64,000 bases of DNA from an uncultured Pelagibacteraceae bacterium (GTDB lineage Bacteria > Pseudomonadota > Alphaproteobacteria > Pelagibacterales > Pelagibacteraceae): positions 1-64,000 of the forward strand of contig CABZDS010000001.1 in NCBI GenBank assembly GCA_902524595.1, written 5' to 3'. A program made the translations under genes and the position numbers. The notes under the pieces are model-generated. The model saw only the letters and a list, made by a program, of their open reading frames with translations, was not told the DNA's origin and made no database searches. Each line of letters opens with the position of its first letter. Within the stretch, counting starts at the first letter, position 1. Shown piece after piece: positions 44,572-54,176 of this stretch.

Positions 44572-45438
44572 TTATTCTTTGATCATTAATTTGGTCAAAA
44601 CTTTAGCTATTATCGTTAAACTGATAATCATTATGACAAGATAAGTGAAAGATAAGGTTGCTGCATAACCCATCTGAAATTCTCTTAATCCTTTTATATA
44701 AATATAAAAACTCGACGTTTCAGTTGCAGTTCCTGGTCCTCCTGAAGTCAAAACAAATACAGTATCCATTATTTTTGAAGCCTCGATAAGTCTTATTATT
44801 ATTGCTCCAATTGATATTGGAGCCATCAGAGGAAAAGTTACGTAAACAAATTTTCTAAATGGACTTGCTCCATCTATAGCGGCTGCCAAAAAGGGTTCTT
44901 TTGGAAGTGACAAAAGTCCAGCTAATATTAGTAAAAACATAAACGGTGTCCATTGCCAAACCTCAACAATTATAACTGTAAACTTTGCAATAACTGGATC
45001 ACTCAACCATAAAATAGGTTTTACTCCTAATCCACCTAACAAATCATTTACAGGACCTAGTGACTCGTGAAAAAATGTTCTCCAAATAACAGTCATTATT
45101 ACTGGAGTTGTCATCATTGGGACTAGAAAAATTACTCTAAAAAATCTTTTAAATTTTATTTCTCTCCAAACCATCATCGCAAGAGCAAATCCGATAACAT
45201 ATTGTAGAATAACTGTTGTAACCGATAAAAAACTTAGCCTAAAAAAAGACTCCCAAAACCTCGGGTCATCAGTAAATAACCTTATATAGTTCGTAATACC
45301 TATGAAGTTCATTTCTGGTGTATAACTATTCCATCCAGAGAGACTTAATCTAATAGTAAAAATAATTGGAAAAATTAAAATTCCAATAAGTACAAACAAT
45401 CCTGGGAATAAAAAAACAAACTTGTGTTTAAAATTCAT
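44572..45438 (-). CDS. ABC sugar/polyol-type permease (MalF/UgpA family)
   Basis: EAA loop EPFLAAAIDGASPFRKFVYVTFPLMAP; 6 TM. Confidence 0.92.
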   Translation of the reverse strand: MNFKHKFVFLFPGLFVLIGILIFPIIFTIRLSLSGWNSYTPEMNFIGITNYIRLFTDDPRFWESFFRLSFLSVTTVILQYVIGFALAMMVWREIKFKRFFRVIFLVPMMTTPVIMTVIWRTFFHESLGPVNDLLGGLGVKPILWLSDPVIAKFTVIIVEVWQWTPFMFLLILAGLLSLPKEPFLAAAIDGASPFRKFVYVTFPLMAPISIGAIIIRLIEASKIMDTVFVLTSGGPGTATETSSFYIYIKGLREFQMGYAATLSFTYLVIMIISLTIIAKVLTKLMIKE

Positions 45439-45464
45439 AATTTTTTTTTTGGATTATTTTAAAA

Positions 45465-45488
45465 TGTGGCCGTTAAAAAACGGCCACA
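45465..45488 (-). terminator. intercistronic stem-loop between ABC substrate-binding protein and permease genes
   Basis: TGTGGCCGTT-AAAA-AACGGCCACA: 10-bp perfect stem, only a short T-tract on the minus strand. Confidence 0.75.
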
Positions 45489-45500
45489 AGTTTTACAAAA

Positions 45501-47036
45501 TTATTGCTTATTATCTTCCATTGCTACACCAACAGCATAGGCTTTTCTTACGTTATCTTTTCCTACTCTGTTAAGTATATCATTCCACTGCTTAGCAGCT
45601 TCGTCTAAGGCAGCTTGTGGAGATAATTGACCAGCTAATGCTTTTGCAGCAGCAGTAGCCAATGCAGCGTTAAACTCAAAAGTTCCAGGAACTCTTAATG
45701 GAAACACTCTATTTTTACTTTGTTCCATTTTAGCTAGAGTATCAACATATGATTGAGCAATATCTTTATCCCAACCAATTTGTGTCCACACATCAACTTT
45801 AAAGTCATCATTTCTAAATGGGTTCACACCAAATCTACCAATTCCGATGTCTGCTTGGTGATTAGCTTCGTTTGCAAAGAAACATAAATAATCAAATGCC
45901 ATTTCATGCTCTTTACTTTTCTTAGCTACGCCAACTGCCCATCCCCATACGAAGAAAGGAGCTTGGTTGAAACCTTCATCCCAACTATTTGTTTTTCTAT
46001 TCCAAACTTTTGTTGCTCCTGGTAATTGTGCAGCACCAACTTTATTGTTTATTGGACTATCTGGTTGCATAGCAGCAACAAATGCATCATCCCATGAAAA
46101 ACTAAACAGAGTTTGTCCTCCACCAAATGATCCAATTTCATCACCTAAACCAAAATTTATTCCTCCTGGAGGAACATATTTAGTAGCAGCAACCCAATCT
46201 GTTAATGCTTCAACAAATCCTGGATTATTAATTAATGGTGTCATAGTCTCTAAATCAAAAAAGAAACCACCAGGTGTTTTTGGATTTTTAGAATAAGCAG
46301 CAGATCTAGAATAGAAAGCAGCATACATTAGGTCGTCCTTTTTCATAACTTCTGCTGATCCATATTCTTTCTCACCATCACCATCCCAATCCCATCCATT
46401 GAAATAAGCGGCCATTTCTCCATACTCTTTCCAAGTTGTTGGTACCTTTAACTCTTTACCAGTAGCTTCCTTATATTGTTTTTGGTACTTAGGATTATCA
46501 ATTACATCTTTTCTATATTTTAGATAATGTCTGTCTCCATCAACCGGAAACTGATACATAACACCATCCCAAGATGCTACACCAATGTGAGATGGAGTAA
46601 CGTCTTTCATTTGTTTCATCTCAACGTATTTTTTTGGAACTGGCTCTAAGTATCTTCTCCAATCGTTAATGAAGTTTGAAAATCCAAAAACTATATCATA
46701 CGGAGCTTGTCCAGCTTGAAATGGTACCATTGCTTTCGCATATAAGTCACCTGCTGGCGTATGAGTAACATCAACTTTTGCTCCAGTAAGTTTAGCGAAC
46801 TGCTCAGCATGTAGAGCTGTTGGCTCTCCCATGACTGGTACAGCATGTGTATTAATCTTAAGCGTCTTGCCTTTATAGTTTTTCTTAGACATAGACTCGT
46901 AAGAACAATCACCAGGAATATCCCCAGTTGTTTTGATATGTGGAAACTGATCACTCCACTTATCAGCATACGCAACAGGACTAAATACCAACAAAGCTGA
47001 TATTAGAGCGGTTACGCAAGTTTTTATTGTCTTCAT
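45501..47036 (-). CDS. ABC transporter extracellular substrate-binding protein (family 1, sugar/polyol type)
   Basis: 511 aa with Sec signal (TALISALLVFSPVAYA); first gene of ABC operon; WAVGVAKKSKEHEMAFDYLCFFAN. Confidence 0.9.
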   Translation of the reverse strand: MKTIKTCVTALISALLVFSPVAYADKWSDQFPHIKTTGDIPGDCSYESMSKKNYKGKTLKINTHAVPVMGEPTALHAEQFAKLTGAKVDVTHTPAGDLYAKAMVPFQAGQAPYDIVFGFSNFINDWRRYLEPVPKKYVEMKQMKDVTPSHIGVASWDGVMYQFPVDGDRHYLKYRKDVIDNPKYQKQYKEATGKELKVPTTWKEYGEMAAYFNGWDWDGDGEKEYGSAEVMKKDDLMYAAFYSRSAAYSKNPKTPGGFFFDLETMTPLINNPGFVEALTDWVAATKYVPPGGINFGLGDEIGSFGGGQTLFSFSWDDAFVAAMQPDSPINNKVGAAQLPGATKVWNRKTNSWDEGFNQAPFFVWGWAVGVAKKSKEHEMAFDYLCFFANEANHQADIGIGRFGVNPFRNDDFKVDVWTQIGWDKDIAQSYVDTLAKMEQSKNRVFPLRVPGTFEFNAALATAAAKALAGQLSPQAALDEAAKQWNDILNRVGKDNVRKAYAVGVAMEDNKQ

Positions 47037-47060
47037 CTTTTTTCCTCTCTTTGTTGTTAA

Positions 47061-48122
47061 TTATGGAACTAACACTGCACGACCTTTAATCTTACCATCA
47101 TTTAAATCATGTAGTGCTTTATTAGCTTCTTCAAGTTTGTATTCTTTCATTGAAAGTTTTACTAAACCTTTATCAGCTAGTTCCATTAATTCATATAATT
47201 CAGCCCACGTACCTACTAAGCTTCCAACTATACTTTTTTCTTGATCGATCATATCGATCGCCAAAACTCTTATCTCTTCTCCGTAACCTACAATGTAAAA
47301 AGTCCCAGTTGCTTTAGTCATCTTAATTCCCATTGGCGTAGAACCCTTTTCACCAACAAAATCTATAACAGCCTCTGCTCCTTTACCTTTTGTAAGTTCT
47401 TTTACTTTTTCAATTTCATTACCATCTATTAAAACACCATGGTCAGCTCCGAGTTCCATTGCATGATCTAAAGGTGCTTTTGCTTTTTCAACAACAATAA
47501 TATTAGCAGCACACATTGCTTTCATACATTGAATTGCTATATGTCCTAATCCACCAGCACCTATGATTACACAATTTTCTCCTGGCAAAAGGTGTCTTGT
47601 AGCTTTTTTGACAACTCTATAAGCAGTTAAGCCTGCGTCCGAAAATGGTGCAACGTCTATTGGACCTAAAACTTTTGGAATTTTTATTAAATTTCTAACA
47701 CTAGTTTGAAGTAATTCTGAGTAACCTCCGTGTTTAACATTCAAACCTGCAAAAATTGGATCTTCAGCATGCATATCGTTTCCTCTTCTACAATCCAAGC
47801 ATGTTCCTCCTGTGCCAGAAACTTTAGGGTGTAAAATAACTGCATCACCTTTTTTAAATCCTGTAACATCTTTACCAACTTCCTCTATCCATCCAGCGTT
47901 CTCATGTCCCATAACCATAGGCAATAAATCGTTATTTTGATCTGTAATGTGCTTCCAAACTCCTTCAATAATATGCAAATCAGTTCTACAAACACCTGCA
48001 GCTCCAATTTTAACAATGACATCGCTTGCTTTCTCAATTTTAGGATTTGGTAACTCTTCACCTGTGACCCAAACATCTGCTTTCATTTCTGGGTCATACT
48101 TATGTAAAACCTGTGCTTTCAT
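47061..48122 (-). CDS. zinc-type NAD(P)-dependent alcohol dehydrogenase
   Basis: GVCRTDLHIIEG, MGHENAGWIEEVG, GAGGLGHIAIQCMKA; start at MKAQVLHKY preferred over the ORF-track start at 48155 because AGAGGAAAATA precedes it. Confidence 0.9.
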   Translation of the reverse strand: MKAQVLHKYDPEMKADVWVTGEELPNPKIEKASDVIVKIGAAGVCRTDLHIIEGVWKHITDQNNDLLPMVMGHENAGWIEEVGKDVTGFKKGDAVILHPKVSGTGGTCLDCRRGNDMHAEDPIFAGLNVKHGGYSELLQTSVRNLIKIPKVLGPIDVAPFSDAGLTAYRVVKKATRHLLPGENCVIIGAGGLGHIAIQCMKAMCAANIIVVEKAKAPLDHAMELGADHGVLIDGNEIEKVKELTKGKGAEAVIDFVGEKGSTPMGIKMTKATGTFYIVGYGEEIRVLAIDMIDQEKSIVGSLVGTWAELYELMELADKGLVKLSMKEYKLEEANKALHDLNDGKIKGRAVLVP

Positions 48123-48228
48123 TATTTTCCTCTCTAAATTTTTTTTTATAAACAAATCTTAAATTGAAATAAAAAATATGTCTAGAAAGTTAGAATAATT
48201 TTAAATAGCAAATTACAACTTGAGATTG

Positions 48229-49182
48229 TTAATTAACTTTGTTTTTGCAGCTGCCTGTTTTAAAAAACTCATCGATATTATCTATTGCTAGATTAGCCAT
48301 CGCAGTTCTAGTTTCCTTTGTTGCGCTACCTAGATGAGGAAGAATAAATGCGCTTTTATGTTTGAGATATCCAGGATTTAAATTCGGCTCATTTTTGTAA
48401 ACATCTAACCCAACTGCATAAACTTTTCTTCTTTCCAAAGCATCTATTAAAGCTTCATCTTCAATTATATCTCCTCTTGCAACGTTTGTAACAATTGCTC
48501 CTTTAGGTAAATATTCAATTGTATCTCTGTTGATCATATCAACTGTTTCTTTTGAGGCTGGACAACAAACAGACAATACATCTGATACTGAAAGTAAGTC
48601 TTTTAAATTATCATGGTAAGTAGCTCCGTTTTCTTTTTCTTCACTTAACTTAGATCTATTATGATAGTGAATGATCATTCCTAAAGATTTAGCAACCTTA
48701 GCGATTTTTTGTCCAATTCTTCCCATGCCTAGTATCCCTAATCTGGCACCTGTTAATTGCTTTCCAATTAAGTAATCTGCAGACCACTTCCATCCACCAT
48801 CTCTAGCGCTTTCGATTCCTTCAGCAGCTCGTCTACAAGCACCCAATATTAAAAGCATTCCTATTTCAGCTGTTGCATCGGTTAGTACATCCGGAGTATT
48901 CGTAACCGCAATACCTCTCTTTTTTGCTGCTTCTAAGTCTATATTTCCAAAACCTACAGCAAAATTTGATATAATTTTAACACTGTCAGGTAATTTATTA
49001 ATTGTTTCTGCGTCTAACTTATCTGTTAAGGCTGACAAAATACCATCACAGCCTGCACTTATATCTATTAGCTTCTTTTGAGAGTAGAGTTCATCATTTA
49101 AATTAAAGTTAGCATCAAATAATTCTTTAGCTTTATCTTCACAAGATCTTAAAAGCCTTCTCGTGATTAAAATTTTTTTCAT
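48229..49182 (-). CDS. D-2-hydroxyacid dehydrogenase (glyoxylate/hydroxypyruvate reductase-like)
   Basis: LGILGMGRIGQKIAKVAKSLGM, NVARGDIIEDEALIDAL, LGSATKETRTAM. Confidence 0.9.
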   Translation of the reverse strand: MKKILITRRLLRSCEDKAKELFDANFNLNDELYSQKKLIDISAGCDGILSALTDKLDAETINKLPDSVKIISNFAVGFGNIDLEAAKKRGIAVTNTPDVLTDATAEIGMLLILGACRRAAEGIESARDGGWKWSADYLIGKQLTGARLGILGMGRIGQKIAKVAKSLGMIIHYHNRSKLSEEKENGATYHDNLKDLLSVSDVLSVCCPASKETVDMINRDTIEYLPKGAIVTNVARGDIIEDEALIDALERRKVYAVGLDVYKNEPNLNPGYLKHKSAFILPHLGSATKETRTAMANLAIDNIDEFFKTGSCKNKVN

Positions 49183-49196
49183 TTAATTTTTTTGAA

Positions 49197-50570
49197 TTAA
49201 TTTAGATCAAAAACCTTACCAGGATTCATGATGTTGTTTACATCAATACTTCTTTTAATAGCCTTCATCACTGGTAAATTATCTGGATGTTCTCTAAGTA
49301 AATAATGTTTCTTTTGGAGTCCAATTCCATGTTCTCCAGTAATTGTTCCCTCTAATTCAAGAGCTTTATTAATAAGATCATCACTATACTGTCTAATTTT
49401 TTTTTGTTTTTCTTCATCATCTGGGTCATATAAAATTATAGAGTGAAAATTTCCATCCCCTACATGTCCTACCATTGGTGCAGTTAATCCCAATCTTTTT
49501 ACTTCTTTTTCTGCCCAAGAAATACATTCAACTAATTTAGAAATAGGAACACACACATCTGTAGAATAAACTTTCATATCATTTCCTAAAGCTTTTACAG
49601 AATAATAAACATCATGTCTTGCTTTCCATAATATTTTTTGTTCTTCAGGAGAAGACGCCCATTGAAAATCACTACCACCATTATTCTTTGATAATTCCTC
49701 GACAATTTTTACAGACTCATTATTTGATAGCTCACTTCCATGAAATTCGAAAAATAATGTTGGTGAAGCTTTAATGTTTTCTAGCTTTGAATATTTAATA
49801 CTGATTTCCATCTGATCTTTATTTAACATTTCAATTCTCGCAATTGGAACGCCATACTGAATGACTTCTTGTGCTGTCTTTACTGCTGAATCAAGGTCAG
49901 GAAAATAACAAACAGCGCTCATAATACTTTCTGGAATTGGAGATAATCTAAGTTGGACCTCAGTTATGATTCCAAGTGTTCCCTCTGATCCAATAAATAA
50001 GTTAGTTAAATTATATCCAGCAGAAGATTTTTTAGCTCTTGCACCTGTTTTGATTATATCTCCATTTGGTAAAACAACTGTTAGACCCGAAACTACAGTT
50101 CTCATTGTTCCATATTTAACAGCCATAGTTCCTGAAGCAGATGTAGATGCCATTCCACCTAAAGCAGCATCGGCACCTGGATCTATTGGGAAGAATACAC
50201 CGTCTTCTCTTAAATATTCGTTTAATTGTTTTCTTGTTACATTTGCTTGAACCCTACAATCAAAATCCTCAGCATTTACACTTAATACTTTGTTCATTTT
50301 CTCTAATGAAATTGTAATTCCATTTTGATTGCCGACCACATGACCCTCTAGAGAAGTACCAGTTCCAAAAGGAACAACTGGAATTTTGTGCTCGTTACAT
50401 ATTTTTAGAGTTTGAGAAACTTCCTCATTTGTCTCTGGAAAAACTACTGCTTTTGATAAAATTGGATTGTATGTATCTTCACCTCTAGCATAATTTGATC
50501 TAGTAGACTCAGACGTAGAAAATCTTCCATTAAAAATCTTTTTTAGTTCTGTTTGGACAGCTTCATTCAT
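49197..50570 (-). CDS. FAD-binding oxidase (GlcD / D-lactate dehydrogenase family)
   Basis: VPFGTGTSLEGHVV, GSEGTLGIITEVQLRL, GHVGDGNFHSIILYDP, GEHGIGLQKKHYL. Confidence 0.92.
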   Translation of the reverse strand: MNEAVQTELKKIFNGRFSTSESTRSNYARGEDTYNPILSKAVVFPETNEEVSQTLKICNEHKIPVVPFGTGTSLEGHVVGNQNGITISLEKMNKVLSVNAEDFDCRVQANVTRKQLNEYLREDGVFFPIDPGADAALGGMASTSASGTMAVKYGTMRTVVSGLTVVLPNGDIIKTGARAKKSSAGYNLTNLFIGSEGTLGIITEVQLRLSPIPESIMSAVCYFPDLDSAVKTAQEVIQYGVPIARIEMLNKDQMEISIKYSKLENIKASPTLFFEFHGSELSNNESVKIVEELSKNNGGSDFQWASSPEEQKILWKARHDVYYSVKALGNDMKVYSTDVCVPISKLVECISWAEKEVKRLGLTAPMVGHVGDGNFHSIILYDPDDEEKQKKIRQYSDDLINKALELEGTITGEHGIGLQKKHYLLREHPDNLPVMKAIKRSIDVNNIMNPGKVFDLN

Positions 50571-50607
50571 ATATTAATAATACAAAAAAATTTATTAAAA
50601 ATACAGT

Positions 50608-51777
50608 TTATTTAGAAAGCATCTTGCCTATGTTTTCCAAGGCTTGCATTATATTATCTCTAGATGCGGCAAAACTAAATCTGACATAATCATTACATGT
50701 TTTTCCAAATGCAGTACCAGGTACAATTGCAACACCAGCTTCGTGCATTGCTTTTTTACAAAATTCAGACCCACTCATTCCTGTTCCTTTTATATTTGGA
50801 AAAGCATAAAAAGCTCCTCCCGGCAAACTACACTCAACTCCTGGTAAATCATTTAATCCTTTATGAATTAAATTTCTTCTTAATGTAAACTTATCAAGCA
50901 TATCTTTGATTGAATCCTCTGGACCATCTAATGCAGCAATACCTGCATATTGAGCTGCAGCATTTACACATGATACACTATTAATCAAAAGTTTATTTAC
51001 ATGCTCAACTAAATGTTCTGGCCAAAAACTCCATCCAAGCCTCCATCCAGTCATTGAATATGCTTTACTCCATCCTTCTAAAACAATTAATCTATCTCTT
51101 AAGTTTGGGTAATTAAAAAAAGTTGGCATTTCTTTATAATCAAAAACTTGTCTACTATAAATTTCATCACTTAAAATTGTTACGTGAGGATGTTTTTCTA
51201 ACTCTTTTGCTAGGTAATCTATCGCAGGTTTTTCAACAAAACTTCCAGTAGGGTTATTAGGGTTTATTAAAATTAAAAGTCTAGTTTTATCAGTTATTAA
51301 AGATAAAAGTTTATCTGGATCAAATTTTAAATCTTTATCCTCAGTTAAGTCATATGGAACGGCTTTTGCTCCAGAATAATTAATCATAGATTCATATATA
51401 GGAAAAGCTGGAGTTGGATGAATTATTTCAGCACCTGGTTCACCAAAACATGTGATTGCATAATACATTGTTGGTTTACCACCTGGCATTATTAATACTC
51501 TACTAGGATCAATATCTGTACTGTAGAGTCTCTTTACCCACCTCGCAACAGCTTCACGACATTCTGGAATACCATTTGATAAAACATAACCGTGATGTCC
51601 GTCATCTAATGCTTTTTTTGCAGCTTCAACAACATGTTGTGGAGTTTTAAAATCTGGTTGTCCCAAGCCTAAATGGATCATTGGTTTACCTTGTGCTTCT
51701 AACTTTTTTGCCTCAGCTAAAACAGAGAATGCACTTTCTGTTCCTAAACGGTCTAATGCTTTTGATAATTCAATCAT
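50608..51777 (-). CDS. pyridoxal-phosphate class I/II aminotransferase
   Basis: INPNNPTGSFVEK, SDEIYSRQVFD, LEGWSKAYSMTGWRLGW PLP-lysine motif. Confidence 0.93.
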   Translation of the reverse strand: MIELSKALDRLGTESAFSVLAEAKKLEAQGKPMIHLGLGQPDFKTPQHVVEAAKKALDDGHHGYVLSNGIPECREAVARWVKRLYSTDIDPSRVLIMPGGKPTMYYAITCFGEPGAEIIHPTPAFPIYESMINYSGAKAVPYDLTEDKDLKFDPDKLLSLITDKTRLLILINPNNPTGSFVEKPAIDYLAKELEKHPHVTILSDEIYSRQVFDYKEMPTFFNYPNLRDRLIVLEGWSKAYSMTGWRLGWSFWPEHLVEHVNKLLINSVSCVNAAAQYAGIAALDGPEDSIKDMLDKFTLRRNLIHKGLNDLPGVECSLPGGAFYAFPNIKGTGMSGSEFCKKAMHEAGVAIVPGTAFGKTCNDYVRFSFAASRDNIMQALENIGKMLSK

Positions 51778-51865
51778 AATTTTTCGTCGACAAACTAACT
51801 GAAAACATACTTCATGTCTATTTATTTAAAATGAAAAAATTTATAAATATTTTTTATATTAAAAT

Positions 51866-53017
51866 TTAATTTCGGTAAATAATCTTTGATCTATCTAACT
51901 CTTTTACATTTTTGCAGCCCATCAGGATCATATTACGCCTAATTTCATCGTGCATATTTTGAAGCAGCCTCTCAACTCCTTGCTGTCCCCCTGCTCCTAA
52001 ACTAAATAAAAATGCTTTGCCAAAACTACAAGCTGTTGCTCCAGCGGCTAATGCTTTTAATACGTGGGTTCCTCTTCTGACCCCTCCATCTAAAATTATT
52101 TCAAGTTTATCACCTACTGCATCTGAAATAGCTTTTAGTTGATCAAAAGGGGTTCTCGAACCATCCAATTGTCTACCTCCATGATTTGATATTATGATTG
52201 CAGTACATCCAATATCTACTGCTCTTTTAGCATCTTCAACTGACATCACACCCTTTAACGCAAAAGGTCCTTCCCATTTTTTGACACAGTACTCTGCATC
52301 CTCCCAATTCATTTTGGGGTCATACTGTTCGTTAACATAGTCGATTACAGACTTGGTGATATTAGTTCCTTTATCAGTTTTATGTTTAATATTCGCAAGT
52401 TCAAACTTCTTATTGGTAAAATATCTAAATAACCATCCAGGCTTAATTGCAAAATTCATCAAGCTTTCTAAGGTGAATTTTGGTGGTGTTGTAAATCCAG
52501 TTCTATGGTCTCTTTCTCTATTTCCGGCAACTAATGTATCAACTGTTAAGCATAAACCATCAAAATTTGCTCTTTTACATCTATCAATTAAATCATCCGT
52601 AAATGATTTATCTTTATGAATGTAAAGTTGAAATAATTTCGGACCACTTGATATATTTGCAATCTCTTCAATAGAAAAAGACGCCATAGTTGACATGCTA
52701 TACATCGTTCCAAATTTTTCAGCAGCTCTTGCAGAAGCCTTATCCCCATCTGGATGATATAAACTTTGCATTGCAGTCGGAGATAAAAAAATTGGCATGT
52801 CTATTTTTCTACCAAAAACAGTTGTGGATAAATCTGGCTCTCCAACACTTCTTAGAATATTAGGAACTAAGTCACAATCATCAAAAGAATTTGTGTTTCT
52901 TTTTAAAGTGGTTTCATCATCCGCACCTCCATCAATGTAATGAAAAATTGGGGAAGGTAATCTTTTTTTTGCTAATTTTCTAAAATCCTCAAAATTGTAA
53001 CAATTCTTTAAACTCAT
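51866..53017 (-). CDS. FMN-dependent alpha-hydroxy-acid dehydrogenase/oxidase (LldD family), paralog 1
   Basis: FHYIDGGADDETTLKRN, ISNHGGRQLDGSRTPFDQL, DGGVRRGTHVLKALAAGA. Confidence 0.92.
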   Translation of the reverse strand: MSLKNCYNFEDFRKLAKKRLPSPIFHYIDGGADDETTLKRNTNSFDDCDLVPNILRSVGEPDLSTTVFGRKIDMPIFLSPTAMQSLYHPDGDKASARAAEKFGTMYSMSTMASFSIEEIANISSGPKLFQLYIHKDKSFTDDLIDRCKRANFDGLCLTVDTLVAGNRERDHRTGFTTPPKFTLESLMNFAIKPGWLFRYFTNKKFELANIKHKTDKGTNITKSVIDYVNEQYDPKMNWEDAEYCVKKWEGPFALKGVMSVEDAKRAVDIGCTAIIISNHGGRQLDGSRTPFDQLKAISDAVGDKLEIILDGGVRRGTHVLKALAAGATACSFGKAFLFSLGAGGQQGVERLLQNMHDEIRRNMILMGCKNVKELDRSKIIYRN

Positions 53018-54168
53018 GTATTTCGGAATCTTAAATTATTTCTATTAAGATCACTAATCTTTGTACAACCCATTAATTTCATGTCTCTCACTAATTCAGT
53101 TTTATACAGATTAAGTGCTCTCTCCACTCCATCCTGGCCAGCAGCCGCTAAAGCATAAAGATACAGCCTTCCACCTGCACATGCTTTAGCACCCATAGAT
53201 AAAGCTTTAAGCATATGAGTTCCTCTTTGAAACCCGCCTTCACAAATTACATCTAATTTGTCTCCAACAGCGTCTACAATTTCTGCTAATTGATCAAAAG
53301 GAGATCTGGAACCATCTAACTGTCTTCCTCCATGATTTGAAACCATTATTCCAGTACATCCAATATCTACTGCTCTTTTAGCATCTTCTACACTCATCAC
53401 ACCTTTAAGGGCAAAATGGCCTCCCCACTGTGAACATAATTTCTCAGCATCATCCCAGTTCATAGATTGATCCAGCATAGTAGAAAAATATTGTCCAATA
53501 GAAGTATTTGTATCTGTTCCCTCTTTCACAAAATCTTGTAAATGAGGTAGTTCAAATTTTCCTTTAGTTAAATAATTTATTCCCCACATAGGTTTTGTAG
53601 CAAAGCTATATAGACTTGATAATGTTAGTTTTGGAGGTGAAGTAAAGCCAGTTCTCAAATCCCTTTCTCTATTTCCGCCAGTAATAGTGTCAACAGTAAG
53701 GGCCATTACGTCAAATTTTGCAGCTTTTGCTCTCTCTAAGCATGAATTATTCAAGCCTCTATCTTTATGAAAATAAAATTGAAACATTTTTGGGGTATCA
53801 ATTAAAGATGATATCTCTTCAACACTTACTGTAGCCAGTGCTGAAACTCCAAACATAGTATTAAACTTTTGTGCAGCTTTTCCAACCGCTCTTTCTCCTT
53901 CGTAGTGAAATAGCCTCTGCAAGGCTGTTGGAGAGCAATAAAAAGGTAAGTCTAATTTTTTTCCAAAAATAGTTGTCGATAAATCTACATTTTCAACGCC
54001 TCTTAAAACATTTGGAACTAAGTCAACGTCATTAAATGCACTACTATTTCTTGCATAAGTTATTTCATCATCTGCAGCCCCATCAATATAATGAAATATT
54101 GGAGATGGAAGCTTTTGTTTTGCCAGTTTTCTAAAGTCATAAAAGTTATGACAATCTTTTAATCTCAT
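53014..54168 (-). CDS. FMN-dependent alpha-hydroxy-acid dehydrogenase/oxidase (LldD family), paralog 2
   Basis: FHYIDGAADDEITYARN, VSNHGGRQLDGSRSPFDQL, EGGFQRGTHMLKALSMGA; tandem with the paralog at 51866-53017. Confidence 0.92.
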   Translation of the reverse strand: MRLKDCHNFYDFRKLAKQKLPSPIFHYIDGAADDEITYARNSSAFNDVDLVPNVLRGVENVDLSTTIFGKKLDLPFYCSPTALQRLFHYEGERAVGKAAQKFNTMFGVSALATVSVEEISSLIDTPKMFQFYFHKDRGLNNSCLERAKAAKFDVMALTVDTITGGNRERDLRTGFTSPPKLTLSSLYSFATKPMWGINYLTKGKFELPHLQDFVKEGTDTNTSIGQYFSTMLDQSMNWDDAEKLCSQWGGHFALKGVMSVEDAKRAVDIGCTGIMVSNHGGRQLDGSRSPFDQLAEIVDAVGDKLDVICEGGFQRGTHMLKALSMGAKACAGGRLYLYALAAAGQDGVERALNLYKTELVRDMKLMGCTKISDLNRNNLRFRNT

Positions 54169-54176
54169 ATGTTAAG

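Noticed and set aside
45441-45450. T10 run upstream of the ABC permease gene as a slippage site
   Set aside because: Intergenic, so slippage would not alter a protein; probably simple AT-rich sequence.
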